A model generated the notes under the pieces. The model saw nothing but the letters and a program-made list of their open reading frames with translations, was not told the origin of the DNA and ran no database searches. Positions 62,075-64,000 of a stretch of 64,000 nt of DNA are shown here, piece after piece. Origin of the DNA: Salinibaculum rarum (GTDB lineage: Archaea > Halobacteriota > Halobacteria > Halobacteriales > Haloarculaceae); contig NZ_CP129992.1 of the NCBI RefSeq assembly GCF_030505615.1, positions 2,046,001 to 2,110,000 of the forward strand, written 5' to 3'. Numbering within the stretch: position 1 is the stretch's first letter; each line of letters starts with the position of its first letter. Position numbers and translations under genes: made by a program.

Positions 62075-62551
62075 ATGTCGCGTCGTAGATCTTCACGTTC
62101 CGTCCGCCGGGCAGATGATGCTGATGTCACTTATGAAATACCAACGCACTTCGGTGGCAATAATTCTAAAATACTGCTGATAGCGCAGGATGAAAATGAG
62201 GTTGAGGTTATTGCAGGGAATCTTCCCATTCCAAAAAAGCATGATAGAGATCGAAACTACCCGGAAACATTAGACGACCCTGAAAAAAGAGAGACGCACG
62301 CTGTGGCACAGTGGATCGTCACCGATGCTAAAGAAATATTATCAAGATGGGAGCCAAACACGTCTTCTTCAAAAACCAACAATCCAAACTACAACTTGAG
62401 AGACATCTACTTCACTTGCCAAGAAGAAGAAGTTGATGAGGCAGTAATGGCAGTAAAAGAACTCATCCTTCAGTTAGAAAAGAAACGGTGGAAACACGCT
62501 GAACAGTACGACTCAAGCATATCACCTAAACCGAGTGAAGATCTTCAATAA
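62075..62551 (+). CDS. Unknown protein, paralogue of 57801-58271
   Basis: 158 residues, basic start (SRRRSSRSVRRADDADVTYE), then the shared blocks KILLIAQDENEVEVIAGNLP, HAVAQWIVTDAKEILSRWEP and YNLRDIYFTCQEEEVDEAVM. It has the same length and fold as the 57801 product but is clearly diverged. The duplicates bracket the RHH/operon block. Function unknown. Confidence 0.6.
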   Translation: MSRRRSSRSVRRADDADVTYEIPTHFGGNNSKILLIAQDENEVEVIAGNLPIPKKHDRDRNYPETLDDPEKRETHAVAQWIVTDAKEILSRWEPNTSSSKTNNPNYNLRDIYFTCQEEEVDEAVMAVKELILQLEKKRWKHAEQYDSSISPKPSEDLQ

Positions 62552-62716
62552 ACAGTGCTAACAGGCACATTGCCGAATAGAGCGTTCATTCCTCTCCGAA
62601 ATCCACCGATCCCTGACAGATAACTCCGATTTACTACAGTACTACGGATTCGACGAGAAGCGGTAAACCCCCGACTCACATATCGAACTGATTTCTCAAA
62701 ACCCGAATCGTTACGA

Positions 62717-63691
62717 TTACAGCTCCGCGTCTAACGCCTCTAGAGCTTGAATCGTTTGCCGGAGGCGTGTTTGCACGTCACCGCCGTCGGCGACTGGTTG
62801 CTCATCAGGCGCAGAGTCGTCGTTGATCGTGTCACGAGTCGGTTCGTCACCGCCAGTCGAATCATCTCCAGTACTCTCACCTGGTTTCTCTGCTGCGCTG
62901 TCCAGTTGCAGTTGGGCGGCATCATCTTCACCAGTGGCCGGTTGGCCTGCCGACTCAGCACGGTCGTTCGCTGGTGGCCGCCCGCCTTTGTCATCGAGCG
63001 CGTCGAGCGGCAAGTCGTACGCTCGGGCGCGTTTTTCTTTGTGCCACGTCGTTCGACTGCACACGCCGATCACGTCAGCGACCGCGTCCCGGTCACACCC
63101 GCGATCAAGGGCTTGCCGGACGCGTTCATCTTCAGCGCGTTGCAACAGGGTTTGGGGGTCGTCAGGGATGCGGCCGCGAGACGAGTTCGAGACTTGCTCG
63201 GCGAGACCCCATTCCCCGGTGTCTGCGTCTTGATCGACGATTTGCTGGTTGCGTTCTTCGACCGTGTTGTCGAGACCCATCAACACCCATAGGCGTTCTC
63301 GCACTGCCGTTACGGAGAGGTCCGGCGTAAGTTCCGTGACGATGTCACCAGTCCGGATCGGGCCGTTGGCTGCTAAGACTTGGATGATCTCGACATCCTG
63401 CGGCAACAGCACCGTCAAGTCCGCCTCCGTGATCTCCACGGGAGCTTCGTCATTCGATGGTTGGTTGTGCAGCCAGTTGTGACACCGTCGGCACACTGCT
63501 GTCAGGTTCGCCGGGTCGTGCTCGTCCATCTCATCGAGGTCACGCGTCGCGTGATGGACGTGCAGCGTCGCCACCCCGCCAGCGCCCGGGCCGTCCCGAC
63601 CGCACCACTGACAGCGATGGCCTGCCGCCGTCAACACGTCGTCTCTCGTTCCCGGATCCACCGTCTCGTGGGAGACGTCATGCCCGGTCAT
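62717..63691 (-). CDS. HNH endonuclease with winged-helix and helix-turn-helix regions
   Basis: 324 residues from MTGHDVSHETVDPGTRDDVL. The HNH domain is at residues 20-75: RCQWCGRDG, LHVHHATRDLDEMDEHDPAN, then AVCRRCHNWLH, giving a Cys4 zinc site and HH-N-H catalytic pattern. A winged helix follows (IIQVLAANGPIRTGDIVTEL), then a Hin-like HTH (DRGCDRDAVADVIGVCSRTT) and a low-complexity acidic tail. It is probably a DNA-nicking or cutting enzyme of a virus or plasmid. Its start overlaps a 26-aa ORF by 4 bp. Confidence 0.8.
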   Translation of the reverse strand: MTGHDVSHETVDPGTRDDVLTAAGHRCQWCGRDGPGAGGVATLHVHHATRDLDEMDEHDPANLTAVCRRCHNWLHNQPSNDEAPVEITEADLTVLLPQDVEIIQVLAANGPIRTGDIVTELTPDLSVTAVRERLWVLMGLDNTVEERNQQIVDQDADTGEWGLAEQVSNSSRGRIPDDPQTLLQRAEDERVRQALDRGCDRDAVADVIGVCSRTTWHKEKRARAYDLPLDALDDKGGRPPANDRAESAGQPATGEDDAAQLQLDSAAEKPGESTGDDSTGGDEPTRDTINDDSAPDEQPVADGGDVQTRLRQTIQALEALDAEL

Positions 63692-63768
63692 GCTGCCACC
63701 ACCGTGGTGACTCGCATCATCGATTCGTCGGTCTCGATACACTGCGCTTCCTGCGTGTTGTGTTCCAT
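63688..63768 (-). CDS. 26-aa ORF overlapping the HNH gene
   Basis: MEHNTQEAQCIETDESMMRV then TTVVAA, ending in a TGA that overlaps the HNH gene's ATG (ATGA). The overlap suggests a leader or coupling peptide rather than an independent protein. Confidence 0.4.
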   Translation of the reverse strand: MEHNTQEAQCIETDESMMRVTTVVAA

Positions 63769-64000
63769 AATCGTTGAGGTAACCGCTTGTTATTTGCACG
63801 CCGATCCTGGCATGTCCGTGGTGTATCGCTTCAAGACTGCCGTCACTCACATGCCGAATCGCTTCTCGTCAACCCGACCGCCTCACCCGTAACTCGTCGG
63901 CGTCACTGAGTCCCCCTCAAACCCCGATTACGTGCCGTCCTGTCCGACGAGTAGCCTGACCGCACCTTCCACCGCCATCACGACACTTCACCGTCAGTCA
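63769..64000. other. Right window edge, no gene seen
   Basis: 232 bp upstream of the HNH gene. Open frames exist but none has family features or a credible start; promoter sequence for the minus-strand genes should lie here. Nothing else is supported. Confidence 0.35.

Overview
The window looks haloarchaeal. Its proteins are acidic, GC is high outside the accessory stretches, several secreted proteins carry Tat signals or lipoboxes, promoters are TATA/BRE-like and often give almost no leader, and it encodes archaeal families: Orc1/Cdc6, B-family polymerase, halocyanin, RHNLRN-type histidine kinase, SHOCT proteins and archaeal-type IS. Everything here was read by eye; no database search was run.

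Layout. (1) 1-17.5 kb, chromosome-like: the 3'-truncated end of an Mrp-type antiporter subunit E gene, a LOV/PAS histidine kinase cut in two by a 1113-bp IS with a clean 10-bp target duplication, an SDR dehydrogenase, an old-yellow-enzyme, an animal-type haem peroxidase, an ABC-2 exporter operon, two facing paralogous membrane proteins, an Mrr-like endonuclease and a cold-shock protein. (2) 17.6-23.0 kb, the most interesting block: an Orc1/Cdc6-like gene, four TTCCGTGAA-type boxes, then a tight run of a RadA-like protein with a degenerate P-loop, a small protein, a B-family polymerase with an altered motif C and a degenerate exonuclease domain, and a separate DEDD exonuclease. This resembles an archaeal PolB2 'mutasome' with a Cdc6-type regulator beside it. 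(3) 23.15-45.03 kb is bounded by two 37-bp copies (35/37 identical) of a tRNA 3' half, with a truncated integrase just inside the right copy. It is probably a decayed integrative element. It holds a response regulator with Asn at the phosphorylation position, a GH5 lipoprotein, a PadR regulator, a Met/His-rich halocyanin/DUF302/SHOCT/thioredoxin/ArsP-YHS cluster suggestive of copper or other metal handling, several pseudogenes, a 1.9-kb IS, and NRAMP-like and TSUP transporters. (4) 45.4-57.2 kb is an accessory, partly AT-rich stretch: a DUF234-type ATPase, hypotheticals, a PD-(D/E)XK protein, lipoproteins, an SF1 helicase with a chimeric 5' end, and a 107-bp G-rich direct repeat present twice. 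(5) 57.5-64 kb looks like plasmid or provirus cargo: a paralogous pair of unknown proteins flanks a double-RHH regulator that diverges from a three-gene operon containing a Tat-exported protein; zinc-finger and HNH genes follow.

IS ends of one family recur at 1.8/2.9, 23.2, 27.0-27.2 and 52.9 kb, with weaker candidates at 34.8 and 50.7 kb. They appear to have shaped the accessory half by insertion and internal deletion.
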